From: Caulobacter sp. NIBR1757
GTDB taxonomy: Bacteria; Pseudomonadota; Alphaproteobacteria; Caulobacterales; Caulobacteraceae
Assembly: GCF_027912495.1 (NCBI RefSeq)
Contig: NZ_CP115463.1
Location: 124,001-188,000 of the forward strand
Direction: 5' to 3'
DNA: 64,000 bases
This document shows positions 16,737 through 26,069 of the stretch, in pieces (the first letter of the stretch is position 1; each line of letters begins with the position of its first letter). A program made the position numbers and the translations under genes. The notes under the pieces were generated by a model. The model did not search any database. It was not told where the DNA came from and saw only the letters and a program-made list of their open reading frames with translations.

Positions 16737-17405
16737 ATGTTCGACGCCGTCATCTTCGACGCCGACGGAGTGCTGCTGGACTCCGAGGTCATCTACCACG
16801 TCATCGAGATGGAGGTGCTGGGCGGCTACGGCCTGACCTGGGATCCCCATGACTACCGCAGCCGCTTTATGGGCATGCACGAGCGCAGCTACGTCGCCGC
16901 CCTCGACGCCGAGCACCGCGACCGGCTCGGGACGCCGCTGCCCGAAGACTATCTGAGCACGGTGCGCGCCCTGGCCCATGTCGCCTGCGACGAGCGCCTT
17001 GAAGCCGTCGCCGGCGCCGCCGCGGCGGTCTCGGCTGTCCGGCGCCCCCGGGCCGTGGCCAGCAGTTCGGCAGCCGAGGCCCTGCGCCGCAAGCTGCACA
17101 AGGTGGGTCTCGCGCCGCTGTTCGACCCCCACATCTACTCGGCCGACCTCGTCGCCCACGGCAAGCCCCACCCCGACATCTTCCTGCACGCCGCCGCCGC
17201 CCTCGGCGTCGATCCGACCCGGTCCCTGGCCATCGAGGACAGCGTCAACGGCGTCCGCGCCGCCCGGGCCGCCGGCATGACGGTGTGGGGCTTCACCGGC
17301 GGCGGGCACCTGGATCACCGGGCCGACGAAGGGCTGCTGGGCGCCGGGGCCGAGCGCGTGGTGACGAACTGGGACGAGGCGCAGCGTCTGTTCGCGGCGC
17401 TCTAA
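16737..17405 (+). CDS. HAD-superfamily phosphatase (beta-phosphoglucomutase-like)
   Basis: 222 residues, HAD subfamily IA. Motif I is DADGVLLDS with the nucleophile Asp near 8; motif II Ser in VASSSAAEAL; Lys in HGKPHPDIF; motif III IEDSVNGVRAARAAGM. A helical cap lies at about 15-85. It probably dephosphorylates a sugar phosphate or phosphoglycolate; substrate cannot be told from sequence. Confidence 0.88.
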   Translation: MFDAVIFDADGVLLDSEVIYHVIEMEVLGGYGLTWDPHDYRSRFMGMHERSYVAALDAEHRDRLGTPLPEDYLSTVRALAHVACDERLEAVAGAAAAVSAVRRPRAVASSSAAEALRRKLHKVGLAPLFDPHIYSADLVAHGKPHPDIFLHAAAALGVDPTRSLAIEDSVNGVRAARAAGMTVWGFTGGGHLDHRADEGLLGAGAERVVTNWDEAQRLFAAL

Positions 17406-17414
17406 CTCCCCCTT

Positions 17415-17535
17415 CTGTCATCCTCCGGCGCCCGTAGGGCGACCGGGGGACCCAACTATCCGCGTGAAAACCGCTGGGAGTCCATCCAGAGCCACGCTGG
17501 GTCCCCCGGTCCGCTGCGCGGCCGGAGGATGACAG
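17415..17535. repeat. Long inverted-repeat element, copy 1
   Basis: Outer arms CTGTCATCCTCCGGC / GCCGGAGGATGACAG and inner arms ACCGGGGGACCCA / TGGGTCCCCCGGT enclose a central ~50-nt loop. A related element lies at 32137-32248. It occupies most of the 183 bp between the HAD gene and lysK and could act as a terminator or as a dispersed RNA/DNA structure. Confidence 0.85.
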
Positions 17536-17588
17536 CTTGTGGGTGGCAAACATTGACCCAAAGGCCCCCACGGCCTAATCGCCGCGCC

Positions 17589-19247
17589 ATGTTTGAAGGT
17601 CTCTCCCATCTCGCCCGCGACGCCAAGGCCTGGCCGTTCGAGCAGGCTCGCAACCTGCTGGCCCGCACCCTGCGCATCCGCCTGACCGACGCCGAGCGCG
17701 ACCTCGCGGTTGTCCTGATCAATTCCGGCAAGACGGCCGAGGCCGTCGCGACCTTCCCGGCTCTGGCCAAACCCGTCATCCTTGAGACCGGCTATGGCCC
17801 GTCCGGCCTGCCGCACCTGGGCACCTTCCAGGAGGTGGCGCGCACCACCATGGTCCGCGCCGCCTTCCGCTCGCTGACCGACGACGCCGTCCCGACCCGC
17901 CTGATCTCGTTCAGCGACGACATGGACGGCCTGCGCAAGATCGCCCCCAACCTGCCCAACCAGGCGATGCTGGCCGAGGACATGGGCAAGCCCCTGACCG
18001 TCGTCCGCGATCCCTTCGGCACGCACGAGAGCTTCGGCGCCCACAACAACGCCCGTCTTCAAGCGTTTCTGGACAACTTCGGTTTCGACTACGAGTTCGT
18101 CAGTTCGACCGACTGCTATCGCGGCGGCGTCTTCGACAAGACCCTGCTGGTCGCGCTCGAACGCTTCGACGCCATCCAGAAGGTCATGCTGCCGACCCTC
18201 GGCGAAGAGCGTCGCGCCACCTACTCCCCCTTCCTGCCGATCAGCCCGAAGACCGGCCGTGTGCTGCAGGTTCCCACACTCGAACGCCACGTCGACAAGG
18301 GCACGATCGTCTTCGAGGACGAGGACGGAACCCTGACCGAGGTCCCCGTCACCGGCGGCCATGTGAAGATGCAGTGGAAGCCCGACTGGGCCCTGCGCTG
18401 GACGGCGCTCGGCATCGATTACGAGATGAGCGGCAAGGACCTGATCGACTCCGTCAAGGCGTCGAACCAGATCTGCAAGGCGCTGGGCGGCGTGCCGCCC
18501 GAGGGGTTCAACTACGAGCTCTTCCTCGACGAGCAGGGCCAGAAGATCTCCAAGACCAAGGGCAACGGCCTGACCATGGACGAATGGCTGACCTTCGGCA
18601 CGCCCGAGAGCCTGGCCTATTACATCTTCCAGAGCCCCAAGTCGGCCAAGCGCCTGCACCGCGACGTGGTGCCCAAGGCGGCCGATGAATATCTGCAGCA
18701 GCTCGACGCCTACCAGCGTCAGGAGCCGGCCCAGCAGATCAACAATCCGGTCTGGCACATCCACGGCGGCCGCCCGCCGCAAGAAGGCTCGCCGGTCAGC
18801 TTCAGCCTGCTGCTGAACCTGGTCTCGGCCGCCGACGCCCAGGACAAGGCGGTGCTGTGGGGCTTCCTGTCGCGCTACATCCCCGGCGCCTCGCCGGAGA
18901 CCCACCCGCTGCTCGACACCCTGGCCGGCTACGCGGTCGCCTACTACGAAGACCAGATCAAGCCGAACAAGGCCTTCCGCGCCCCCGACGAGAAGGAGCG
19001 CGCCGCCATGCTCGACCTGCGTGCCCGGCTTGCCGCGATGCCGTCTGACTGCCAGGACGCCGAGCTGATCCAGAACGAGGTCTACTCGGCCGGCAATGAC
19101 GCCGGTTTCGACCCCCTGCGCAGCTGGTTCCAGGCCCTGTACGAGGTGCTCCTCGGCCAGAGCCAGGGGCCCCGCTTCGGCAGCTTCGCCGCCATCTTCG
19201 GCCTGCCCCGTACCCTCGCCCTGATGGACGAGAAGCTGGGGGGCTGA
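17589..19247 (+). CDS. lysK: Lysyl-tRNA synthetase, class I
   Basis: A 552-residue class I LysRS, the type used by archaea and many alphaproteobacteria instead of the usual class II enzyme. The HIGH-like motif is GPSGLPHLG at 70-78 and the KMSKS-like motif KISKTKGNG at 319-327. The ATG at 17589 (MFEGLSHLARD) is the family start; an earlier in-frame start would lie in the repeat. It charges tRNA-Lys in the cytoplasm. nth follows after 11 bp. Confidence 0.96.
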   Translation: MFEGLSHLARDAKAWPFEQARNLLARTLRIRLTDAERDLAVVLINSGKTAEAVATFPALAKPVILETGYGPSGLPHLGTFQEVARTTMVRAAFRSLTDDAVPTRLISFSDDMDGLRKIAPNLPNQAMLAEDMGKPLTVVRDPFGTHESFGAHNNARLQAFLDNFGFDYEFVSSTDCYRGGVFDKTLLVALERFDAIQKVMLPTLGEERRATYSPFLPISPKTGRVLQVPTLERHVDKGTIVFEDEDGTLTEVPVTGGHVKMQWKPDWALRWTALGIDYEMSGKDLIDSVKASNQICKALGGVPPEGFNYELFLDEQGQKISKTKGNGLTMDEWLTFGTPESLAYYIFQSPKSAKRLHRDVVPKAADEYLQQLDAYQRQEPAQQINNPVWHIHGGRPPQEGSPVSFSLLLNLVSAADAQDKAVLWGFLSRYIPGASPETHPLLDTLAGYAVAYYEDQIKPNKAFRAPDEKERAAMLDLRARLAAMPSDCQDAELIQNEVYSAGNDAGFDPLRSWFQALYEVLLGQSQGPRFGSFAAIFGLPRTLALMDEKLGG

Positions 19248-19258
19248 CCGCACGCCGC

Positions 19259-19954
19259 ATGCCCGCCGCGCCGAAGAAAACAAACAAACAGCCTCTACGT
19301 AAGCGTGTCTCGCCCAAAGAGCGCGCCCGCGTCGACGCCCTGTTCGAGCGCTTCTCCACCCTGGCGGAAAACCCCAAGACCGAACTCCACTTCGACAGTC
19401 CCTTCACCCTGGTCGTCGCCGTTGCGCTCTCGGCCCAGGCCACCGACGTCCAGGTCAACAAGGCGACCGACAAACTCTTCGCCGTCTACAACACGCCGCA
19501 AGCGATCTTCGAGCTCGGCGTCGATGGCCTGATCCCTTGGATCAACTCGATCGGCCTGTTCCGCAACAAGGCGAAGAACGTCATCGAACTGAGCCGCATC
19601 ATCCTCGAGAAGCACGGCGGCCAGACCCCGCTCAATCGCGAGGACCTCCAGGCCCTGCCCGGCGTCGGCCGCAAGACCGCATCCGTCGTCCTCAACGAGC
19701 TCGACATCGAACCGGCCATCGCGGTGGACACCCACGTCTTCCGCGTCTCCCACCGCCTGAAGCTGTCAGCCGGAAAGACCCCCGACGCCGTCGAAGCCGA
19801 CCTGATGGCCATCGTGCCGCAGCCCTACCTGACCCGCGCCCACCACTGGCTGATCCTGCACGGCCGCTACGTCTGCCTGGCCCGCAAGCCCAGGTGCGCC
19901 GAATGCCAAGTCGCCGACCTGTGCCCGTCGCGCGAACTGTTCCTGGGAGGGTGA
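19259..19954 (+). CDS. nth: Endonuclease III (DNA glycosylase/AP lyase)
   Basis: 231 residues with all signature parts: helix-hairpin-helix LPGVGRKTA with catalytic Lys139, catalytic Asp157 in AVDTHVFR, and the [4Fe-4S] cysteines 206, 213, 216 and 222 (C-x6-C-x2-C-x5-C). It removes oxidised pyrimidines in base excision repair. It is 11 bp after lysK, probably co-transcribed. A hairpin follows the stop. Confidence 0.97.
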   Translation: MPAAPKKTNKQPLRKRVSPKERARVDALFERFSTLAENPKTELHFDSPFTLVVAVALSAQATDVQVNKATDKLFAVYNTPQAIFELGVDGLIPWINSIGLFRNKAKNVIELSRIILEKHGGQTPLNREDLQALPGVGRKTASVVLNELDIEPAIAVDTHVFRVSHRLKLSAGKTPDAVEADLMAIVPQPYLTRAHHWLILHGRYVCLARKPRCAECQVADLCPSRELFLGG

Positions 19955-19976
19955 CTGCCCTCCGGCGCAGCCGGAT

Positions 19977-20009
19977 GACTGTCACCGTCAGCGCTGAACG
20001 GTGACAGTC
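19977..20009 (+). terminator. Perfect 12-bp hairpin after nth
   Basis: GACTGTCACCGT, a 9-nt loop, then ACGGTGACAGTC. No T tract remains directly after it, because the IS3 element is inserted at its right foot. It may be the original transcription end for lysK-nth, or a repeat that served as the insertion target. Confidence 0.6.
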
Positions 20010-20012
20010 ACG

Positions 20013-20054
20013 TGGAGTGGACCCCTAGATTGAGACAGTGAAATTGGGTGACAG
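20013..20054 (+). repeat. IS3 element left terminal inverted repeat
   Basis: Begins TGGAGTGGACCCC and ends GGTGACAG. It pairs with the reverse complement of 21341-21382. Confidence 0.85.
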
Positions 20055-20074
20055 TTCTCGAAGGAAGGGAACTG

Positions 20075-20425
20075 ATGACCGAGCAATCTGCACCACGGCG
20101 GTTCAGCCGAGACTTGAAGTTGAAGACACTTGAGAGGCTGGCGGCGGGAGAGCGGGCGTCGGTGCTGGCTGCTTCGCTGGGGGTTGCCCGGCAGCTGATC
20201 TACAAGTGGCGGGACGCGGAGCGTGCCGGGACGCTTGGACGGCGGCGTGGACGGCCGACGAAGGTGGAGGCGTTGGCCAAGGCTGGTGACGGCCGTAGCG
20301 AGTTGGAGCAGGCGCGAAGGAAGATTGCCGAGCTTGAGCGCAAGGTTGGCCGCCAGGCGGTGGAGCTGGATTTTTTTCAAGGAGCCTTGCGGCGCATCAA
20401 GGCGTCACGGCAGCCGAGCGAATGA
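20075..20425 (+). CDS. IS3-family transposase OrfA (HTH/leucine zipper)
   Basis: 116 residues starting at ATG 20075, with GGAAGGGA upstream. An HTH (RFSRDLKLKTLERLAAGERASVLAASLGVARQLIYKWR) recognises the terminal repeats, and a C-terminal coiled coil (ELEQARRKIAELERKVGRQ) mediates oligomerisation. It overlaps OrfB by ATGA. A T7 run at 20371-20377 allows a -1 frameshift into OrfB. Confidence 0.93.
   Translation: MTEQSAPRRFSRDLKLKTLERLAAGERASVLAASLGVARQLIYKWRDAERAGTLGRRRGRPTKVEALAKAGDGRSELEQARRKIAELERKVGRQAVELDFFQGALRRIKASRQPSE
20371..20377 (+). promoter_or_regulatory. Slippery T7 site for -1 frameshift (OrfA-OrfB fusion)
   Basis: Seven T residues in OrfA. A -1 shift enters the OrfB frame, which is open from here through the OrfB ATG at 20422 with 17 sense codons. 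IS3-family elements commonly make their OrfAB transposase this way. Confidence 0.65.
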
Positions 20426-21351
20426 GCTGGCGTGACGGGGTCTTCGCCCAGATCCGGGCGACGGCCGGACCGCAGGGCGAGGGGTGGATCGGACAGCTTT
20501 GCGCGGCGTCTGGGGTAAGCCGGGCGAGCTATTACCGGCACTGGAGCCAGGCCGAGCCGGAATGCGAGGAGATGGCGCTGCGGGATCGCATCCAGCATCT
20601 GGCGCTGGCGAACCGCCACTATGGCTACAGGCGGATCGCGGTCCTGCTGCGGCGCGAGGGCTTGTGGGTCAACGCCAAGCGGGTGCTGCGCTTGACGCGG
20701 CAGGACAACCTTCTGTGCCTCAGGAGGAAGGCCTATGTTCCGGCCACCACCCAGTCGGATCATGGCTGGAAGGTGTATCCGAACCTGGCCCGTCGGATGA
20801 TCCCGCTGGCGCCGGACCGGCTGTGGGTCGCCGACATTACCTACATCAGGCTGGAGCGGGCCTTCGTCTATCTGGCGGTGGTTCTGGACGCCTTCAGCCG
20901 CAAGGTGGTCGGCTGGGCCCTGGCCGATCACCTGGGCGCCAGCCTGCCCCTGGCGGCGCTAGACATGGCCCTGGCCGACCGCCGCCTCCCGCCGGGGAGC
21001 CTCGTCCATCACTCTGACCGGGGTGTGCAGTATGCCTGCGGCGACTACGCCCGGCGTCTGGAAGAGACCACCGTCCTGGCCTCCATGAGCCGGGGCGGCT
21101 GTCCTTATGACAACGCCAAGGCCGAGAGCTTCATGAAGACCCTCAAGACCGAGGAGGTGAACGGCTCAACCTATCTCGACCTGACCGACGCCAGGAGCCG
21201 GATCGGCAGCTTTATCGAGGAGGTCTACAACACCACCCGACTCCACTCGGCCCTGGACTATCTCTCCCCAGTGGAGTTCGAACAGCAAACCCACCGTTGG
21301 GACGCGCTAGCGCGTCCCAACGGTGCCATCGCAGCAACCGCTGTCACCTAA
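20422..21351 (+). CDS. IS3-family transposase OrfB (DDE integrase core)
   Basis: 309 residues with an rve integrase core. The DDE triad is Asp138 (WVADITYI), Asp199 (HHSDRGVQY) and Glu235 (NAKAESFMKTLK), with 35 residues between the last two, as expected for IS3. The HYGYRRI motif of IS3 OrfB is at 66-72. No frameshift or stop, so it is likely active, as the OrfAB fusion. Confidence 0.95.
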   Translation: MSWRDGVFAQIRATAGPQGEGWIGQLCAASGVSRASYYRHWSQAEPECEEMALRDRIQHLALANRHYGYRRIAVLLRREGLWVNAKRVLRLTRQDNLLCLRRKAYVPATTQSDHGWKVYPNLARRMIPLAPDRLWVADITYIRLERAFVYLAVVLDAFSRKVVGWALADHLGASLPLAALDMALADRRLPPGSLVHHSDRGVQYACGDYARRLEETTVLASMSRGGCPYDNAKAESFMKTLKTEEVNGSTYLDLTDARSRIGSFIEEVYNTTRLHSALDYLSPVEFEQQTHRWDALARPNGAIAATAVT

Positions 21352-21382
21352 TAACGCCGTCTCACGTACGGGGTGCAGTCCA
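21341..21382 (-). repeat. IS3 element right terminal inverted repeat
   Basis: On the minus strand begins TGGACTGCACCCC and ends GGTGACAG. It includes the last codons of OrfB. Confidence 0.85.
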
Positions 21383-21399
21383 CACGCTGCGCGAGACAG

Positions 21400-22254
21400 T
21401 CACCCCGCTTCGAGCGCCGCCTTCACCGCCGCCCCGAACCGGCCGCCGGCCTTGGGGGCGTATTGCAGGAAGAGGTCCGGTTCGATGGCTTCCAGCTCCA
21501 TCAGCTTCAGCTGTCCATCCAGCCCGCGCAGCAGGTCGATCCGCGCATAGGCCAGCGGCGGCACGGCGGCGAGGATCTCCTGCGCCACCCCTTCCGCGCC
21601 GTCCCAGGGCTTCACGCGTGAGACCTGGCCGCCGAACTGCGGCTGGACGCGGAAGTCGCCCCTGGCGGCCACCTTGGTCACCGCATGGCTGAACTTGCCG
21701 CCGAAATAGAGCAGCGAGATCTCGCCCTCCTTGCCGACTGCCGGCAGGAAGGGCTGGATCAGGGCCGGGCCATCGACGCCGTCGCCGAGATCATCGCCGG
21801 GGGCCAGTTTCAAGGTCTGATGCGAGCCGCCGCTGATCCGGGGCTTGGCCACGACCACGCCGCCGCCGAAGCTGTCCCGCGCCGCTTCCAGGTTTTCGGC
21901 CGTGAGTTTCTCGACACTGATTGTCGGAACCACCGGCGCTCCCTTGGCGCCCAGTTCCGCCAGATAGGCCTTGTCTGTGTTCCACCGCAGCACCGAGACG
22001 GGATTGATCATCCGCTGTCCCGCCGCCTCGAACGCATCCAGCCGCGCCAGCCAGTCGGCCGGCCGCTTGTGATAGCCCCAGGCGATCATCGGCAGCACGG
22101 CGTCGAACGCGCCCTCCAGCGGCTCGGTCCAGATGTGCGGGGTCGCCGCGACGCCGGATGCCGCCAGTCCGGCCTCCAGCTTGGCGAACCACTCGGGCCA
22201 GAACGACTTGTAGAGCAGCTCTTCGACGGCGGGGGTGAGGATGGCGACGTTCAT
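21400..22254 (-). CDS. ATP-grasp domain protein (glutathione synthetase/RimK-like)
   Basis: 284 residues from ATG 22254 (MNVAILTPAVEELLYKSFW); the frame extends upstream but with unlikely composition. It has an ATP-grasp layout: pre-ATP domain, the lysine-containing strand VVVAKPRISGGSH, ALIQPFLPAV, EGEISLLYFGGKFSHAV, and the metal-binding ARIDLL...LMELEAIEPDLFL. It probably forms an amide or peptide bond using ATP, substrate unknown. Its 3' end is only 18 bp from the IS3 element, so any terminator may have been displaced. Confidence 0.85.
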   Translation of the reverse strand: MNVAILTPAVEELLYKSFWPEWFAKLEAGLAASGVAATPHIWTEPLEGAFDAVLPMIAWGYHKRPADWLARLDAFEAAGQRMINPVSVLRWNTDKAYLAELGAKGAPVVPTISVEKLTAENLEAARDSFGGGVVVAKPRISGGSHQTLKLAPGDDLGDGVDGPALIQPFLPAVGKEGEISLLYFGGKFSHAVTKVAARGDFRVQPQFGGQVSRVKPWDGAEGVAQEILAAVPPLAYARIDLLRGLDGQLKLMELEAIEPDLFLQYAPKAGGRFGAAVKAALEAG

Positions 22255-22361
22255 GCGGCGGCTGTAGCGCGCTTTGCGCAATCCCACCAACCCGCCGGGG
22301 ATTGGCGTCCGCCCCCCCTTCCTGTAACGACCCCAGCGTTTGCCCAATTGAAAGTCTGACC

Positions 22362-23357
22362 ATGACCGCCACCTACGACGTCGCCGCCATCGGCAATGCT
22401 ATCGTCGATGTGATCGCCCCGGCGGAGGAAGGCTTCCTGCATTCGGAAAGCCTGGTGAAGGGCTCGATGCAGCTGATCGACGAGGCGCGCGGCGTCGAGC
22501 TGTACGGCCGCATGGCGCCGGGCATGGAAACCAGCGGCGGATCGGCCGGCAACACCATCGCCGGCATCGCCAGCCTGGGCGGCCGCGCCGCCTACCTCGG
22601 CAAGGTGGCGCCGGACCAGCTGGGCGACGTCTTCGCCCACGACATGCGCGCCATCGGCGTCCATTTCGCCACCGCCCCCCTGGTCGGCGGACCGGCCACC
22701 GCCCGCTGCCTGATCAACGTCACCCCCGACGGCCAGCGCACCATGTGCACCTATCTGGGCGCCTCGACCGAACTGACCCCGGAAGACGTTCCCACCGACC
22801 TCATCGAGCAGTCGGCCATCGTCTATCTGGAAGGCTACCTGTTCGACCCCTCGGACGCCCGCCGCGCCTTCGCCAAGGCGGCCGGCATCGCCCATTCGTC
22901 CAACCGCCTGATCGGTATCACCCTGTCGGACAGCTTCGTGGTCGAGCGCCACCGGGGCGAACTGATGGGCTTCATCGAGGGCCAGGCCGACATCGTCTTC
23001 GCCAACGAGGACGAGGTGAAGGCCCTGTTCCAGACCGACGACTTCGAGATCGCCGCCGCGAAACTGGGCGCCATCACCAACATCGCCGCCATCACCCGGG
23101 GCGAACAGGGCTCGCTGATCCTGGCCGGCGCCAACAGCCATCGCATTCCGGCCGATCATGTGGACAAGGTGGTCGATACCACGGGCGCCGGTGACCAGTA
23201 CGCCGCCGGCGTTTTGTTCGGCCTGGCCAAGGGTCTCTCGTTCGACGTCTGTGGCCAGCTGGGTTCGATGGCGGCGGCCGAGGTCATCGGTCACTACGGC
23301 CCGCGTCCGGAAAAGAACCTGCGTGACCTGGCCATCGCCAAAGGGCTGCTGAAATGA
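22362..23357 (+). CDS. PfkB-family carbohydrate/adenosine kinase
   Basis: 331 residues starting at ATG 22362 ([16 protein letters not shown]). PfkB signature regions are present: [24 protein letters not shown] near 60 and [20 protein letters not shown] near 270-290, with the catalytic Asp. The alphaproteobacterial branch is usually annotated as adenosine kinase. It overlaps hisB (ATGA), so it leads the his operon and may link nucleoside salvage with histidine synthesis; that link is inference. Confidence 0.9.
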   Translation: MTATYDVAAIGNAIVDVIAPAEEGFLHSESLVKGSMQLIDEARGVELYGRMAPGMETSGGSAGNTIAGIASLGGRAAYLGKVAPDQLGDVFAHDMRAIGVHFATAPLVGGPATARCLINVTPDGQRTMCTYLGASTELTPEDVPTDLIEQSAIVYLEGYLFDPSDARRAFAKAAGIAHSSNRLIGITLSDSFVVERHRGELMGFIEGQADIVFANEDEVKALFQTDDFEIAAAKLGAITNIAAITRGEQGSLILAGANSHRIPADHVDKVVDTTGAGDQYAAGVLFGLAKGLSFDVCGQLGSMAAAEVIGHYGPRPEKNLRDLAIAKGLLK

Positions 23358-23944
23358 ACCGCACGGCGGAAATCTCGCGCGATACCAAAGAGACCCAGAT
23401 CAAGGTCTGGATCGACCTCGACGGCACGGGCGCCTCGACCATATCGACCGGCATCGGCTTCTACGACCACATGCTGGAAAGCTTCGCCCGCCACGGCGGC
23501 TTCGATCTGAAGATCGAGACGAAGGGCGACCTGCACATCGACATGCACCACACCGTCGAGGACACCGGCATCGTCCTGGGCCAGGCGGTGAAACAGGCGC
23601 TGGACGGCTTCAAGGGCATCAAGCGTTTCGGCCACGCCTACATCCCGATGGACGAGACCCTGACCCGCTGCAGCCTCGACCTCTCCAACCGTCCCTACCT
23701 GATCTGGAAGGTCGACTTCTCGCGGCCCAAGGTCGGGGAGATGGACACCGAGCTGTTCAAGGAATTCCACCACGCCTTCGCCATGAACAGCGGCGCCTGC
23801 GTGCACCTGGAAACCCTCTACGGCGACAACACCCACCACATCGCCGAAAGCGGCTTCAAGGCCTTGGCGCGGGCCTTGCGGGCGGCGGTGGAGATCGATC
23901 CCAAGGCCGGCGGCCAGGCGGTTTCGACCAAGGGCGTGCTGTAG
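23354..23944 (+). CDS. hisB: Imidazoleglycerol-phosphate dehydratase
   Basis: 196 residues, the monofunctional IGPD. Metal-binding histidine motifs are [25 protein letters not shown] and [11 protein letters not shown]. It converts imidazole glycerol phosphate to imidazole acetol phosphate, step 7 of histidine synthesis. It is coupled to the kinase gene upstream and lies 6 bp before hisH. Confidence 0.97.
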   Translation: MNRTAEISRDTKETQIKVWIDLDGTGASTISTGIGFYDHMLESFARHGGFDLKIETKGDLHIDMHHTVEDTGIVLGQAVKQALDGFKGIKRFGHAYIPMDETLTRCSLDLSNRPYLIWKVDFSRPKVGEMDTELFKEFHHAFAMNSGACVHLETLYGDNTHHIAESGFKALARALRAAVEIDPKAGGQAVSTKGVL

Positions 23945-23950
23945 GATTCC

Positions 23951-24586
23951 ATGACCACCGTCGCCCTGATCGACTACGGGTCGGGCAATCTTCGCTCGGC
24001 TGAGAAGGCGCTGCTCAAGGCGGCGTCGAGCCTGTCGCGCGCGCCGACGATCCTCGTCACCGGCGATCCGGACGCGGTGGCCAAAGCCGACCGCATCGTC
24101 CTGCCCGGCGTCGGCGCCTTCGCCGCCTGCATGGGCAACCTGTCGGCCCGCGACGGCCTGATCGATGCCCTCAACACCGCCGTCCAGCGCGGCGCCCCCT
24201 TCCTCGGCGTCTGTGTCGGCATGCAGCTGCTCGCCGACAGCGGCCTGGAGTTCGGAACCACCCCCGGCCTCGGCTGGATCCCCGGTCAGGTTCGTCGGCT
24301 GGAGCCGCGCGATCCGGCCGCCAAGGTGCCGCACATGGGATGGAACACTGTGCGTCCCGCCAGCCCGCTGTTCGCCGGCCTCGGCTTCGCGCCACACATG
24401 TACTTCACCCACAGCTTCGTCTTCGACCCGGCCGATCCGGGCGACATCGCCGCCACCTGCGACCATGGCGGCCCGTTCGTCGCCGCCGTGGCGCGGGACA
24501 ACGTCATGGGCGTACAGTTCCACCCTGAAAAGTCGCAAGCCGCCGGCCAGCGCCTGCTCGCCAACTTCCTGGAGCTGACGCTGTGA
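23951..24586 (+). CDS. hisH: Imidazole glycerol phosphate synthase, glutaminase subunit
   Basis: 211 residues of class I glutamine amidotransferase. The nucleophile Cys is in [10 protein letters not shown], the His/Glu pair in [10 protein letters not shown]. It supplies ammonia from glutamine to HisF through the complex channel. It overlaps hisA (GTGA). Confidence 0.97.
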   Translation: MTTVALIDYGSGNLRSAEKALLKAASSLSRAPTILVTGDPDAVAKADRIVLPGVGAFAACMGNLSARDGLIDALNTAVQRGAPFLGVCVGMQLLADSGLEFGTTPGLGWIPGQVRRLEPRDPAAKVPHMGWNTVRPASPLFAGLGFAPHMYFTHSFVFDPADPGDIAATCDHGGPFVAAVARDNVMGVQFHPEKSQAAGQRLLANFLELTL

Positions 24587-25308
24587 TCCTTTACCCGGCC
24601 ATCGACCTGAAGGACGGCCGCTGCGTCCGCCTTCTACACGGCGACCTCAGCAAGGAGACGGTGTTCAACGCCTCCCCCGCCGACCAGGCCACAAGCTTCC
24701 AGGCCCAGGGCTTCAACTGGCTGCACGTCGTCGACCTCAACGGCGCGGTCGAGGGCCGGGCGGTCAATATCGACGCTGTGAGCGCCATCCTCGAGGCGGT
24801 TTCCCTGCCGGTCCAGCTGGGCGGCGGCATCCGCACCCTCGAACAGATCGAGACCTGGATCGAGGCCGGCATTTCCCGCGTCATCCTCGGCACCGTCGCC
24901 GTGCGCGACCCGGATCTGGTCAGACGCGCCGCCCGGCTGTGGCCCGAGCAGATCGCCGTCGGCATCGACGCCCGGGGCGGCATGGTGGCCACGCAAGGCT
25001 GGCTCGAAACCAGCGACATCGGCGTCGTCGACCTGGCCCGCAAGTTCGAGGACGCCGGGGTCGCCGCCCTGATCGTCACCGACATCGGCCGCGACGGGGC
25101 GATGACCGGCGTCAATGTCGAGCAGGTGGGCGAGGTGGCCGACGCCGTCTCCATCCCCGTCATCGCCTCGGGCGGCGTCGCCTCGATCCGCGATATCGAG
25201 ATGCTCAAGACCCGCGAGGGCGTCCCCATCGCCGGCTGCATTCTCGGCCGTTCGCTCTACGAAGGCGCCATCGATCCGGCGCAAGCGCTGACCCTGGCCG
25301 CATGCTGA
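24583..25308 (+). CDS. hisA: ProFAR isomerase (HisA)
   Basis: 241 residues of (beta/alpha)8 barrel. The catalytic Asp lies in [13 protein letters not shown] and the second in [12 protein letters not shown]; phosphate-binding loops LGGGIRT and ASGGVAS are present. GTG start within the hisH stop. It opens the aminoaldose ring of ProFAR (step 4 of histidine synthesis). Confidence 0.97.
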   Translation: MILYPAIDLKDGRCVRLLHGDLSKETVFNASPADQATSFQAQGFNWLHVVDLNGAVEGRAVNIDAVSAILEAVSLPVQLGGGIRTLEQIETWIEAGISRVILGTVAVRDPDLVRRAARLWPEQIAVGIDARGGMVATQGWLETSDIGVVDLARKFEDAGVAALIVTDIGRDGAMTGVNVEQVGEVADAVSIPVIASGGVASIRDIEMLKTREGVPIAGCILGRSLYEGAIDPAQALTLAAC

Positions 25309-26069
25309 AAGTTCGCGTCATCCCCTGCCTGGACGTCAAGGACGGCCGCGTCGTCAAAGGCGTCAACTTCGTCGCCCTGCGCGACGCCGGCGACCCGGTC
25401 GAGCAGGCCGCCGCCTATGACGCGGCGGGGGCCGACGAGCTGATGTTCCTCGACATCACCGCCAGTTCGGAGGGGCGGGGCCTGATCCTCGACGTCATCG
25501 CCCGCACCGCCGACGTCTGCTTCATGCCGGTCTCGGTCGGCGGCGGCGTGCGTAACGTCGAGGACGCCCGTCGTCTGCTGCGCGCCGGGGCCGACAAGGT
25601 CAGCGTCAACACCGCCGCCGTGAACGACCCTGACCTGCTGTCCCGCCTCGCCGACGCCTTCGGCAGCCAGGCCGTGGTCTGCGCCGTCGATGCCAAGGCC
25701 CGCGGCGACGACGGCTGGAACATCTTCACCCATGGCGGCCGCACGGACACCGGCAAGGACGCGGTGGAGTTCGCGGCGTTGGCTGTGCAAAAGGGCGCCG
25801 GCGAAATCCTCCTGACCTCGATGGATCGCGACGGCGCCAAGACCGGCTATGATATCCCCCTGCTGCGCGCCGTCACGGCGGCCGCCTCGGTGCCGGTGAT
25901 CGCCAGCGGAGGGGCCGGCAACGCCGCCGACTTGGTCGAGGCCGTCCGCGATGGCCATGCCGACGCCGTGCTGGCCGCCTCGATCTTCCACTTCGGCGAG
26001 GTCAGCATCCGCGAGGCCAAACAGGCCATGGCCGCCGCCGGCCTGCCGGTCAGACTGGAGGCGGCATGA
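25302..26069 (+). CDS. hisF: Imidazole glycerol phosphate synthase, cyclase subunit
   Basis: 255 residues starting at ATG 25302, which overlaps the end of hisA by 7 bases. The HisA/HisF barrel family with catalytic Asp in [14 protein letters not shown] and in [13 protein letters not shown], and VGGGVRN / ASGGAGN phosphate loops. It works with HisH. It overlaps hisE by ATGA. Confidence 0.97.
   Translation: MLKVRVIPCLDVKDGRVVKGVNFVALRDAGDPVEQAAAYDAAGADELMFLDITASSEGRGLILDVIARTADVCFMPVSVGGGVRNVEDARRLLRAGADKVSVNTAAVNDPDLLSRLADAFGSQAVVCAVDAKARGDDGWNIFTHGGRTDTGKDAVEFAALAVQKGAGEILLTSMDRDGAKTGYDIPLLRAVTAAASVPVIASGGAGNAADLVEAVRDGHADAVLAASIFHFGEVSIREAKQAMAAAGLPVRLEAA

Larger units (their letters stand above)
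20013..21382 (+). mobile_element. IS3-family insertion sequence, 1370 bp, apparently intact
   Basis: Terminal inverted repeats of ~42 bp (20013-20054 and 21341-21382) start TGGA-TG-ACCCC and end with GGTGACAG; about three quarters of positions match. The ends are TG...CA. The flanks carry a direct repeat CACG (20009-20012 and 21383-21386). Two overlapping transposase frames are intact. It lies between nth and the ATP-grasp gene without breaking either. Confidence 0.93.
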
